Notes: generated by a model from the sequence alone, not told the origin. DNA of 64,000 bases from Actinoplanes utahensis (GCF_016862455.1 NZ_BOMZ01000083.1:59825-123824); one strand, 5' to 3'. Counted from the stretch's first letter, positions 17,089 through 25,090 are shown. Numbers and translations are program-made.

Positions 17089-17984
17089 CGCCCGGCCGTG
17101 CGCACCGGATCCGCACTCGGCGCGCCTTCGGTGTCCCCGGCGCCGGACCCGTCACAACCGCACGTACCGGTTCCCTCCGCTCCGGTCCCCCCTGCTCCGC
17201 CGGAACACTGCCGGCACAGATTCCGGGTCGCCGGGATACCCGGAAGGTACTGCTCGAACAGTTGCCCGTCGGGCAGGCCGAACCGGTCCGGCCGCATCGC
17301 GCCGGACGGCAGCGACGACAGATCGTCGTTGATCTCGCAGTCCTGGGCGATGTTGACCCGGCGATGATCGTCGCGCATGCCCGGTGGGAGCAGTTCGGCA
17401 CGCGCGTGGTGGTCGCGCAGGAGATGCGCGACCTCGTGCACCCAGACCGCCGCCAGCTCCCGCACCGGGGTCGCGTCGACGAACCCCGCATTGACGTAGA
17501 CCCGCCAGTGCCGGTCCACGCCCATCGTGGGTACGCCGTCGCTGGGCACCACGGTCAGGCTGTACAGCGCCGACGCCAGGTAGGGCTGGGTGCCGGCCGC
17601 TTTCAGCCGGGCCGCCAGCAGCTTCGTCCGGTCCAGCCGCGCCGCCGCACCCGGCCCCGACGGCTGGGCCGGGACCACGCCGCTCCCCGCCGCCGCTGCG
17701 GTTGCGGGTGGCGGTGCGGGCGCGGCCGCGGGAGGCGGCGGCGCGGGTGCTGGTGCCGACGCGGATGCCGGTGGCGACGCGGGAGCCGCTGCCGACGCAG
17801 ATGCCGGTGCCGACGCGGGAGCCGCTGCCGACGCAGATGCCGGTGCCGACGCAGATGCCGGTGCCGACGCAGATGCCGGTGCCGACGCAGATTCCGGTGC
17901 CGACGCAGATGCCGATGATGGCACGGGAGCCGGCGGCGGTGGTGGGGAGCCGGCCGGTGGAGCCGGGGTCAGGTCAGGCGCCAC
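16671..17984 (-). CDS. DUF2201 N-terminal metallopeptidase-like half, frameshifted
   Basis: Codons 1-~290 are family sequence: an Ala/Pro/Ser-rich N-terminus of ~110 residues, then a zincin-like domain beginning LDRTKLLAARLKAAGTQPYL with the metal motif HEVAHLLRDHH and NIAQDCEINDDL, and a Cys cluster (LCRQCSGG, CGCDG). After that the frame leaves the family and runs over the vWA half to a stop at 16671, so the true protein should shift into the frame of 16378-17088 near 17110-17155. GTG at 17984 overlaps the MoxR stop by 11 bp, so the pair is coupled. The low-complexity N-terminus is unusual for the family and may be added by repeat expansion. Confidence 0.7.
   Translation of the reverse strand: MAPDLTPAPPAGSPPPPPAPVPSSASASAPESASAPASASAPASASAPASASAAAPASAPASASAAAPASPPASASAPAPAPPPPAAAPAPPPATAAAAGSGVVPAQPSGPGAAARLDRTKLLAARLKAAGTQPYLASALYSLTVVPSDGVPTMGVDRHWRVYVNAGFVDATPVRELAAVWVHEVAHLLRDHHARAELLPPGMRDDHRRVNIAQDCEINDDLSSLPSGAMRPDRFGLPDGQLFEQYLPGIPATRNLCRQCSGGAGGTGAEGTGTCGCDGSGAGDTEGAPSADPVRTAGRCRGRDPTAPRSVRSRPPRSAGRSPRRCGTTPRAGDGFRAAGNAGPTRSWNPPSTGGAPSPAPSARPRRGPPAPSTTPTSARRAAAPPYPGWSSPACAGRCRGSPWSSTPPVRWAPTNWARSSARWPGCCVRSASAGTG
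17745..17935. repeat. 18-bp tandem repeat array inside the DUF2201 gene
   Basis: About ten imperfect copies of GCCGACGCAGATGCCGGT encode an (Ala-Ser-Ala-Pro-Ala-Ser)n-like linker. Units nearest 17850-17900 are almost identical, which points to recent expansion. Confidence 0.85.
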
Positions 17985-19152
17985 CGGTCAGCAGCCCGGA
18001 TGCGGTGAGGACGTCGAGGAAGGCGTCGATCGACGGCGGAACCGGCCACTTCGGATCGCGCATGCGGGCCAGGTCGAACGCGGCGCGGGCCGCCACGTCG
18101 GGGACTCCGGCGTCGACGGCCTTGGCCAGGACCACCCAGCCGGCCTCCCAGCGTTCGCGGGTGACCGACGCCTCGATCGCGGCGACCACCGCGGTCAGGA
18201 AGGCCAGCTGGCGGTCGCCGCGTTCGGGCAGGGCGAAGGCGGACGGGTTGGCCAGCACCCGCTCCGGGTCGGGCAGGTCCAGCTCGTCGAGGTAGGTGGT
18301 GAGCTCCAGCCCGGCGCCGTCACCGACCGCACCGACGACCGCGGTGGCGAGGGCCTCCCGGCTGGTGCCCGCGCAGAAGTGGAAGACGAGCAGCCGCAGC
18401 ACCATGTCCCAGGTGCGCGGGGACGGCCAGGCGCCACCGCGGGCCTCGGCGTCCGACGGCAGGCTGTGGGTGAGGCCGGGCCGGGCGGTGAGGAAACCGG
18501 CGATCACACCGCGGGCCCGGGCCAGCGCGCTCGCCGCCCGGCCGGTGTCGACCGACGGGACGCCGATCCGCGGCCACACCCCGGCGAGGCCGCGGGCCAC
18601 CACCCGGGGGTCGTGGGTCCAGTGCAGGTGGACGAACCGGTTGGCCAGCGGCGGGCTCAGATGCCAGCCGTCGGCGGCGCTGGCCGGCGGGTTCGCGGCG
18701 GCCACGATCCGCACCTCGTCGGGGAGGGTGAGGCTGCCGACCCGGCGTTCCAGGACGACCCGCAGCAGGGCGGCCTGCACGGCCGGCGGCGCGGACGACA
18801 GCTCGTCGAAGAAGAGGAGGCCACGGCCGCGGCGGGCGAGACGGACGGCCCAGTCGGGTGGGGCCATCGGCACGCCCTGCACGGCCGGGTCGTCGCCGAC
18901 GATCGGCAGGCCGGCGAAGTCGGACGGCTCGTGCACGCTGGCGATGACCGTTTCGAGGGGCACGCCGAGGCCGTCGGCGAGCTGGGCGAGGGTCGCCGAC
19001 TTGCCGATGCCGGGCTCGCCCCAGAGCAGCACCGGCAGGTTCGCGGCGACGCACAGCGCGAGCGCGGCGGCCCGGTGGTCGGTGACCGGTTCGGTCCGGG
19101 TGAGACGGATCTGCCGCAGCAGGGTGTCGGCGGCGTCGAGCCCGGTGGTCAT
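17974..19152 (-). CDS. MoxR-type AAA+ ATPase
   Basis: A 392-residue AAA+ ATPase with Walker A GEPGIGKS (residues 45-52), a substrate-loop region (SVHEPSDFAGLPIVGD), Walker B LLFFDELSS (~112-120), sensor VRIVAAANPP and a helical lid with PSPRTWDMVLRLL. MoxR ATPases act as chaperones that activate vWA-domain partners. The ATG at 19152 overlaps the stop of the ankyrin gene upstream (ATGA) and the gene's stop overlaps the DUF2201/vWA start, so all three proteins come from one mRNA. This is the NTP-driven module of the cluster. Confidence 0.93.
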   Translation of the reverse strand: MTTGLDAADTLLRQIRLTRTEPVTDHRAAALALCVAANLPVLLWGEPGIGKSATLAQLADGLGVPLETVIASVHEPSDFAGLPIVGDDPAVQGVPMAPPDWAVRLARRGRGLLFFDELSSAPPAVQAALLRVVLERRVGSLTLPDEVRIVAAANPPASAADGWHLSPPLANRFVHLHWTHDPRVVARGLAGVWPRIGVPSVDTGRAASALARARGVIAGFLTARPGLTHSLPSDAEARGGAWPSPRTWDMVLRLLVFHFCAGTSREALATAVVGAVGDGAGLELTTYLDELDLPDPERVLANPSAFALPERGDRQLAFLTAVVAAIEASVTRERWEAGWVVLAKAVDAGVPDVAARAAFDLARMRDPKWPVPPSIDAFLDVLTASGLLTGGA

Positions 19153-20834
19153 GCGCACTCCCGCAGGTAGTCGATCAGTTTCTGAATCCCGGGGTCCTCG
19201 GTGTGTTCCTGGGACCGGAGGTAGTGGAGGGCGGACGACTCCCGCACCGGCAGGCCGGGGTCGGCGCCGGCGTCGAGCAACGCGATGATCAGCTCGACGG
19301 GCCAGTGCCGGTGCAGCGGGAACACCGCCTCGTACAGCGGGGTGACGCCCAGCTTGTCGCGGGCGTTCACGTCGAGCCCAGCCGCCAGCAGGCGCGGCAG
19401 CAGCCGGGCGTCACCGAGCTCGCCGAGCAGGTGCAGGAAGGTCCGGCCCAGCCCGTCACGCAGGAACGGGTCGAGACCCGCGTCGAGCAGCTCGTGCAGG
19501 AGACCGGCCCCGCCGTGCCGGAGCTGCTGGAAGAGGTCGCTGCGGTGGTGACGCAGGCGTTTGGGCAGGTGGCCGGTGCCGCCGAGCCACGCGGAACGGG
19601 CTTGGAAGCAGCCGCCCACCTGGCCGCCGAACGCGCCGAGAGCCTGCTCGCGGCGCTGTTCCTCCGGCGGGTGCTCGGGCGTCTCGATCCGCCCGGCACG
19701 AACCGTGACCGGATGCCACACCGCACGGCAGCGCACCCGGACCACCCGCTCCGCGACCAGCTCCGCGACGACATTCGCACGCCGGGACGAACCCGTGACG
19801 ACGGCCGAACGAGCCGGCCGGCCGCCGTCGGGCGCCGGGACCGGCGCCACGGCGGAGGCGGGCGGCACGGCGGAGGCGGCTGGCGGGCCGGGAAAGAGGG
19901 CGGCGCGGACCAGCGGGTGCAGGTCGCGGGGGTCGACTCGCTGATCCGCGACCAGAGTCAGGTCGATGGGCCGGGACACGAAATGCGGATGCAATCGGAG
20001 CGAGGCCCGACACCAGCCGGCCAGTTCCGCGTCGGCGGAGAACGGGGCGACTTCCGGATGGCCGCCGTCGGTCACCAGGTGCATCGTCCGCTCGATGCCG
20101 GCGGCGGCGATCGCCCAGACCCGGCGGCGGAACTGGACGGCGAGCCGCCGCACCTCATGCGCCAGCAGCAGGGGATCCACACCGTACGGAAGCTGATAGG
20201 CCGCCAGGCTGGTCCGCTGCACGGCCGTCCACCCGGCCGTCTCCCACGCCTCGGCCGCGCCGGGCGCCACGAGGATCCGCTCCGCCAGCGCCGGCCCGTC
20301 GTCACCGACGCCGAGCAGCTCGGCCGGCAGCGGCTCGCCGCCCGGGGTGAAGCCGGGCACGCGGGCCTCCGATCCGTTCGCCGCGGCGCGCAGGTCACCG
20401 GCCCGGCGGGCGTCCCACAGGTACGACGGAACCGGATGGATCGGGCCCTCCCCGAGATCGCCGGCGCGGATCGCCTCCAGGGTGAGACGGTCCGACGGAA
20501 TCGTTCCCGGCGTCCGGGCGACGAGCACGGCGGTGTCCGGTTCGACCGGACCGTCCGGGGCCAGCAGGTATCGCCGGCCCCGATCGAGGGTGGTCGAGCC
20601 GTCGAGGGCACGCGGCAGATGCCAGCGCAGCAGATCGGGCGCGAACCCGGCGAGCAGATCGGCCACCGGCCCGTCCGCGTCGATCGCGACGTCGATGACG
20701 GCTGCCTCGCAGGCGGCCCGCCAGTCGCCGCGCTCGCGCGCCGCGGCGCACTCCTCGATCATCCACGTGGGCACCGCGTATCGCCGGATGCGTTTCCAGT
20801 CGTGGAGGGAGCGCCACGGCCGGTCGCGGATCAT
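19149..20834 (-). CDS. Ankyrin-repeat protein, paralogue 1
   Basis: A 561-residue protein. The N-terminal half is a family-specific domain shared with the genes at 21050 and 22375 (WKRIRRYAVPTWMIEECAAA, GFAPDLLRWHLPRAL, YLWDARRAGDLRAAA, GVGDDGPALAERI, HPLVRAALFPG). A second shared block precedes the repeats (VRVRCRAVWHPVTVRAGRI, LGAFGG, LPKRLRHHRSDL). Three or four ankyrin repeats close the protein (LLDAGLDPFLRDGLGRTFLH, LLAAGLDVNARDKLGVTPLY, LLDAGADPG). It has the longest middle region of the three and is directly coupled to MoxR. ATG at 20834 was preferred over an upstream GTG inside the tRNA-like leader. Presumed role: sensor or substrate adaptor for the MoxR-vWA module. Confidence 0.85.
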   Translation of the reverse strand: MIRDRPWRSLHDWKRIRRYAVPTWMIEECAAARERGDWRAACEAAVIDVAIDADGPVADLLAGFAPDLLRWHLPRALDGSTTLDRGRRYLLAPDGPVEPDTAVLVARTPGTIPSDRLTLEAIRAGDLGEGPIHPVPSYLWDARRAGDLRAAANGSEARVPGFTPGGEPLPAELLGVGDDGPALAERILVAPGAAEAWETAGWTAVQRTSLAAYQLPYGVDPLLLAHEVRRLAVQFRRRVWAIAAAGIERTMHLVTDGGHPEVAPFSADAELAGWCRASLRLHPHFVSRPIDLTLVADQRVDPRDLHPLVRAALFPGPPAASAVPPASAVAPVPAPDGGRPARSAVVTGSSRRANVVAELVAERVVRVRCRAVWHPVTVRAGRIETPEHPPEEQRREQALGAFGGQVGGCFQARSAWLGGTGHLPKRLRHHRSDLFQQLRHGGAGLLHELLDAGLDPFLRDGLGRTFLHLLGELGDARLLPRLLAAGLDVNARDKLGVTPLYEAVFPLHRHWPVELIIALLDAGADPGLPVRESSALHYLRSQEHTEDPGIQKLIDYLRECA

Positions 20835-20904
20835 CGGCCCGCCTCCGAACCACCGTGGCCGGATGTGATCATCCCGGCACCTCCCCCATGTCGCATTACG
20901 GCGG

Positions 20905-21020
20905 CGAGCCCGGCCGGAGCCGCACCGGCGTCCTCCCGATCCGCGGTCCGGCACGACGACCTCTGCGCCTCGACTTCGCCGCAACCTCTGCGCTTCGATC
21001 TCGCCGCGCCGGAGCATACG
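20905..21020 (-). other. Degenerate tRNA-like element, copy A, in the leader of the ankyrin-MoxR-vWA operon
   Basis: On the minus strand a T-arm (GCCGG-TGCGGCT-CCGGC) and a near-complete acceptor pairing GAGATCG/CGGGCTC can be drawn, with a GCGC D-stem. A ~25-bp internal duplication doubles the D-arm sequence (GGCGCAGAGGT twice). It aligns along ~100 bp with copy B at 25018-25090, including the flank GTATGCTCCGGCGCGGCG. No anticodon arm can be formed, so it is not a functional tRNA. It ends 70 bp before the ankyrin start. Confidence 0.6.
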
Positions 21021-21049
21021 GGAGCCCTACGACATTTCTCGCGGGCGTT

Positions 21050-22378
21050 TCAGGCGTACCGCTCGAAGAACTCGATCACTGCGAGGGTTGCCGGGTCGGC
21101 GCCGCGCCAGCGCATCCGGCGGCGGATGTGGTCGCAGCGGTGGATCGGCACGTCCGGGTCGTCGGCGGACGGGGCGTACGGGTCCGCGCCGGCCGCGATC
21201 AAGCCCTCGATGAGGTCGAGGGACCAGGGGTACGACACCGCCCGCGCCAGTGGCGTGCATCCTTCCCGGTCACGGGCGTCGACCTCGACACCGGCCGCCA
21301 GGAGCACCGGCAGCACCCGGCGATGGTCGAACCAGCCGAGCGCGTGCATCAGGTTGCGCCCGCGGCTGTCGCGCAGGTCGGGGTCCATGCCGGCGGCGAG
21401 CGCGTCCAGCGCCGCCCGGGTGCCGCCGTGCTGGATGCGCAGCCACAGCGCGTCGCGGTCCGCGCGGAGCCGCCGCGGTAGTCGGCCGACCGGGCCGGTC
21501 CAGGCCTGTTCGACGGCGAAGCATCCGTGGGCGGCGCCGCCGAGAACCTGGAGGGCACGTTCCCGGCGGTGCTCGGTGGCGGTGTGGTCGAGCAGGTCGA
21601 GTCGTCCGGACCGGTTCAGCACCTCGTGCCAGCCGGAACCACAGCGGACCCGCACCGGTTCGCTGACCGGAGGGGTCGCCGGGACGGCGGCTGGTGCGGT
21701 CGGGAACAGCGACGACCGTACCAGGGGATGAAGGTCGTGGGGTTGCAGGAGACCGTGCCGGACCAGGTCGAGGTCGACCGACGGGTCCGGAAGGCCGCCC
21801 CGCTCCGGCCCGAAGCCGTCCCGGCGGTCCACGTGCCTGCGTTCGGCGCGTGCCGGGGCGTCGTCGCCGATCCCGAGCTCCGAGGGTGGCAGCGGTGACC
21901 CGCCGGGATCGAAATAGGGGACCCGCCGCGCGGAACCGCCGACCATGGTCCGCAACCGGTCGGCCTCGCGGGCGTCCCACAGGGGGCGGGGCAGGCGGAC
22001 ATGTCGCTGCCGGGTGATGTCGGCGCGGCGCATCAGGTCCAGGGTCAGCCGCTGGGAGCCGAGGAACGACACGGGCGAGCGCAGGACGAGGACGGGGTCC
22101 CCCTCGGTCAGCACGTAGGTCGTGCCGTTGAGCAGCGTGGTGTGCCCGCCGGCATGCCGCGGGAGGTGCCAGCGGAGCAGATCGGGTGCGAAGCCGGCGA
22201 GGTCGTCCAGCGGCGCGTCCCGCTCGTCGAAGGCGATCTCGACCTCGCCGATCGCGCAGGCCAGCCGCCAGTCGCCGCGTTCCCGGGCGGCCGTGCACTC
22301 CTCGATCATCCAGTCCGGGACCGTGTGGCGCCGGATCCGCAGCCAGTCGCTCAGTTCGAGCGGGTCGGCGCCACTCAT
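21050..22378 (-). CDS. Ankyrin-repeat protein, paralogue 2
   Basis: A 442-residue paralogue with the same N-terminal domain (WLRIRRHTVPDWMIEECTAA, GFAPDLLRWHLPRHA, LWDAREADRLR, GIGDDAPARAER) and the same block before the repeats (VRVRCGSGWHEV, GCFAVEQAWTG, LPRRLRADRDALW). Ankyrin repeats include LAAGMDPDLRDSRGRNLMHA, LLAAGVEVDARDREGCTPLA and LIAAGADPYAP. The middle region is about 100 residues shorter than in paralogue 1. ATG 22378 overlaps the stop of paralogue 3 (ATGA), so it is the last gene of the LRR-ankyrin-ankyrin block, separated from the ankyrin-MoxR-vWA block by tRNA-like copy A. Confidence 0.85.
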   Translation of the reverse strand: MSGADPLELSDWLRIRRHTVPDWMIEECTAARERGDWRLACAIGEVEIAFDERDAPLDDLAGFAPDLLRWHLPRHAGGHTTLLNGTTYVLTEGDPVLVLRSPVSFLGSQRLTLDLMRRADITRQRHVRLPRPLWDAREADRLRTMVGGSARRVPYFDPGGSPLPPSELGIGDDAPARAERRHVDRRDGFGPERGGLPDPSVDLDLVRHGLLQPHDLHPLVRSSLFPTAPAAVPATPPVSEPVRVRCGSGWHEVLNRSGRLDLLDHTATEHRRERALQVLGGAAHGCFAVEQAWTGPVGRLPRRLRADRDALWLRIQHGGTRAALDALAAGMDPDLRDSRGRNLMHALGWFDHRRVLPVLLAAGVEVDARDREGCTPLARAVSYPWSLDLIEGLIAAGADPYAPSADDPDVPIHRCDHIRRRMRWRGADPATLAVIEFFERYA

Positions 22379-23880
22379 GCCCGCCGGCGCAGGAAGTCCA
22401 CGGCGGCCCGGAAGTCGGGGCCGAGCTGGCCCTCGCGGTAGGACAGGACGTCGTCGAGGTAGTCCATCACCGACATGTCGCCCTGGTTGGTGGCGTGCGG
22501 GTCGGCGCCCGCCTCGGCCAGCGCCCGGATCAGGGCGGCCGGGGCCTGGTAGACCACGGCCAGGTAGAGCGGGGTGTTGCCTTCCAGGTCGCGGGCGTTG
22601 ACGTCGGCACCGTCGGCCAGCAGCCGGGGCAGCAGCACCTCGTGATCGAAGGACCGGAGCCGGTGCAGGAGGGTCTGCCCACGGCCGTCGCGCAGGTTCG
22701 GATCCATGCCGGCGTCGAGCAGTTCCAGCACGACCCGGGTGCCGCCGTGCAGCATCCGCTGCCACAGGTCGCGCCGGTGCGCCCGCAGCCGCCGGGGCAG
22801 GCGGCCGGCCGTGCCGTTCCACGTCTGCTCGACGGCGAAGCAGCCGGTGACGACCCCGCCGAACGCGCGCATGGCGCGTTCGCGCTGCTGCTCGGCGGCA
22901 CTGTGGGCGATCAGCCCCAGCCGTCCCGACCGGACCTCGATCTCGTGCCAGTCCCCCCGGCAGCGCACCCGGACGGGGCCGGTGAGCCCGGCGACCGGCG
23001 CGGCGGTCATCTCCGCGGCGGACGGGAACAGGGCGGCGGACGGGAACAGTGCCGCGCGGACCAGCGGATGCAGATCGCCGGGGGTGAGCCGGCCGTCCCG
23101 CACCAGATCGAGGTCGACGTTGTAGCGCAGCAGCTGATGGTGCAGCCGGGGCAGGTCGCGCAGCTCGTCGCCGCGGGTGCTGAGCTGGGAGACCCGCACC
23201 TCGTCGCCGTCCACGTCGAACCGCAGGACCCGTTCCCAGTCGAACCAGAGGGCCCACGACGGCTCGCCGAACCACTCCGCCACCTGCCGCACCTCGCCGG
23301 CCAGCAGCACCGGGTCGATGTGCCACAGCCGATCGGCGGAGCCGGGCCACCACTGCTTGCCGACGATCGTGACGGGCAGGCCGGCGTCGGTCCAGGACGT
23401 GGGTTCACGGCTCGCGGCGGCGGCCAGGCCGGCGGATTGTCGGGCGTCCCAGAGGTACGGCGGCACGGGGTGCAGACGCCGCAACTGCTCGACGTCGACA
23501 GCCGGCACGGCACGCAGGGTGAGCCGCTGGGAGCCGTAGATCGACGGTGGCGCGTCGACGGCCAGCACGACCGAGTCCTCGGTGAGCGGCTCGACGGTGC
23601 GCAGCGCGTAACCGGTCGCGTCGATGGCCAGGGTGGTGTTGCCGCCGAGCGCGCGGGGCAGGTGCCAGCGCAGCAGGTCCGGCGCGAACCCGGCGAGCGC
23701 GTCGGCGGCCGCCGCGGCCTGGGTGTCGGTGAGGGCGACGTCGAACCGGGCGGCGGCGCAGGCGGCCCGCCAGTCGCCGCGTTCCCGCGCCGCGGTGGCC
23801 TCGGTGATCATCCGGGCCGGGACGGCGTAGCGGCGGATGCGCTGCCATTCGGCGAGCGCGAGACGGTCGTGGCCACTCAC
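22375..23880 (-). CDS. Ankyrin-repeat protein, paralogue 3
   Basis: A 501-residue paralogue of the genes at 19149 and 21050. Shared domain: WQRIRRYAVPARMITEATAA, GFAPDLLRWHLPRALGGNTT, PPYLWDARQSAGLAAAA. Shared pre-repeat block: VRVRCRGDWHEIEVRSGRL, GCFAVEQTWNGTAGRLPRRL. Ankyrin repeats: LLDAGMDPNLRDGRGQTLLH, LLADGADVNARDLEGNTPLY, LAEAGADPHATNQGDMSVMD. A small tandem duplication produces ALFPSAALFPSAA in the middle. The GTG start overlaps the LRR stop (GTGA). Ankyrins bind proteins; partner unknown. Confidence 0.85.
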   Translation of the reverse strand: MSGHDRLALAEWQRIRRYAVPARMITEATAARERGDWRAACAAARFDVALTDTQAAAAADALAGFAPDLLRWHLPRALGGNTTLAIDATGYALRTVEPLTEDSVVLAVDAPPSIYGSQRLTLRAVPAVDVEQLRRLHPVPPYLWDARQSAGLAAAASREPTSWTDAGLPVTIVGKQWWPGSADRLWHIDPVLLAGEVRQVAEWFGEPSWALWFDWERVLRFDVDGDEVRVSQLSTRGDELRDLPRLHHQLLRYNVDLDLVRDGRLTPGDLHPLVRAALFPSAALFPSAAEMTAAPVAGLTGPVRVRCRGDWHEIEVRSGRLGLIAHSAAEQQRERAMRAFGGVVTGCFAVEQTWNGTAGRLPRRLRAHRRDLWQRMLHGGTRVVLELLDAGMDPNLRDGRGQTLLHRLRSFDHEVLLPRLLADGADVNARDLEGNTPLYLAVVYQAPAALIRALAEAGADPHATNQGDMSVMDYLDDVLSYREGQLGPDFRAAVDFLRRRA

Positions 23881-24983
23881 CGGTACACACTCACGATCGC
23901 GTTGATGTCCTCGTGCGGCGGGGTGTCCGCACGCGGCGCGAGCCGGCGCATCCGGCGCGGCACGCCACCGTTGATGCCCAGGTGGTCGAGGTCGCCGCCG
24001 GCGTCCAGCAGCAGCCGCGCGCCCCGGCCGCGGATCCCGGTGAACCGCACGTCGAGCCGTTTCAGGGCGCTGCCCGGCAGAGCCGCGGCGAGCAGCGCCG
24101 CCCCGGTGTCGCCGACGACGTTGGCGCGGCCGCCGAGGGCCCGCTCGGACGGCGGCCGGGAGAGGTCGAGGGCCGTCCAGGAGCGCAGGTTCGCGGCGAG
24201 GGCGGTGACGTCGGTGATGCCGTTGCCGCCCAGGCCGAGGGTCATCGGGAAGCCCGAGAGGTTCTCCGCGAGGGCGGCGGCTCCCTCGTCGCCGAGATGG
24301 TTGACGGCGAGGAAGAGCTCCCGCACGCCACCGTCGCGGACCAGGCGGGTGAGCACCGGCACCGCGTCGGGACGCAGGCCGTTGCCGCCGAGGAAGAGGC
24401 GCTCCATGACCGGCGGGCGGGCGGCGAGGGCGTCGGCGAGCGCTTCCAGCCCGGCGGTGGAGAGGCCGGTGTTGACCAGGTCGAGGGTACGCAGGGTGGT
24501 GTTGCCGGCGAGTGCCCCGGCGATCCGCCGGACCCCGGCATCCCCGATCGGATTCCGTTTGAGCCACAGCGCCCGGATCGCGCCGTCGGTGGCGAGCCGG
24601 TCGGCGAGAGCCCCGGCGCCGTCCGCGTCGATCCGGTTGCAGCCGAGGTAGACGGTGCTGATCCGGTGGCCGGGGATCAACTCCCCGGCGACCGCGCGGG
24701 CCCCGTCGGCGCCGAGGCCGTTGGTGCCGAGCAGCAGATGCGCGACGTGCGGCGATCCGGCCGCGACCCGCACCACGCGGGCCGCCACGTCCGGGCCGAG
24801 TCCCTGCTTGCACAGGTCGACCCGGCCGTCGGGGCGCAGCAGGCCGCGGGCGAACTCCTGCGGCGCGGTGACCGGTTCCGGCGCGGCGAGCCGGCCGAGG
24901 ATGCCGTCGAAATCGGCGGGGTCGGCGAGCCCGCGGTCCGGGTCGCTGATCGCGGGGCAGCGCACGACGATCTCGTCAGCCAC
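23877..24983 (-). CDS. Leucine-rich-repeat protein (ribonuclease-inhibitor type)
   Basis: A 368-residue protein. After ~60 N-terminal residues come about eight RNI-type leucine-rich repeats of 27-29 residues (LLLGTNGLGADGARAVAGEL, VYLGCNRIDADGAGALADRL, LWLKRNPIGDAGVRRIAGAL, LFLAVNHLGDEGAAALAENL). Such solenoids recognise proteins. It is the first gene of the LRR-ankyrin3-ankyrin2 block. GTG 24983 has GGGGGAGG at 8 bp; the in-frame GTG at 24992 is too close to it. A tRNA-like element lies 35 bp upstream. The role as sensor or adaptor for the neighbouring MoxR-vWA pair is inference from gene order. Confidence 0.85.
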   Translation of the reverse strand: MADEIVVRCPAISDPDRGLADPADFDGILGRLAAPEPVTAPQEFARGLLRPDGRVDLCKQGLGPDVAARVVRVAAGSPHVAHLLLGTNGLGADGARAVAGELIPGHRISTVYLGCNRIDADGAGALADRLATDGAIRALWLKRNPIGDAGVRRIAGALAGNTTLRTLDLVNTGLSTAGLEALADALAARPPVMERLFLGGNGLRPDAVPVLTRLVRDGGVRELFLAVNHLGDEGAAALAENLSGFPMTLGLGGNGITDVTALAANLRSWTALDLSRPPSERALGGRANVVGDTGAALLAAALPGSALKRLDVRFTGIRGRGARLLLDAGGDLDHLGINGGVPRRMRRLAPRADTPPHEDINAIVSVYR

Positions 24984-25017
24984 CGCCGCCACCTCCCCCG
25001 GACGTCACAGAAAGGGG

Positions 25018-25090
25018 CGAAGCCGACCGGATTCGAACCGGCGTCCTCCTGCTCGATGCCAAGGCGCGACGACCTCTGCGCTACGACTCC
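25018..25090 (-). other. Degenerate tRNA-like element, copy B, in the leader of the LRR-ankyrin block
   Basis: On the minus strand: acceptor GGAGTCG pairs fully (two G-U) with CGGCTTC; positions 8-9 are TA; D-stem GCGC/GCGC closes an AGAGGTCGTC loop; the T-arm is GCCGG-TTCGAAT-CCGGT with a canonical TTCGAAT loop. The 21 nt where the anticodon arm should be (between GCGC and GCCGG) cannot form a 5-bp stem with a 7-nt loop and lacks a proper U33. No CCA is encoded. It is clearly tRNA-derived or tRNA-mimicking but should not decode. Confidence 0.65.

Noticed and set aside
17745..17935. CRISPR-like array
   Set aside because: Units are contiguous 18-bp repeats without spacers, in frame within a coding region, and no cas genes are present.
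25018..25090. Functional tRNA gene on the minus strand
   Set aside because: Acceptor, D-arm and T-arm fit, but no anticodon stem-loop with U33 can be formed and the homologous copy at 20905 has a duplicated D-arm; reported as tRNA-like only.
21050..25090. Integrated mobile island bounded by tRNA-derived attachment sites
   Set aside because: The tRNA-like copies are in direct orientation, but no integrase, excisionase or clean att core was found; kept as a hypothesis in the finding, not as a mobile element.
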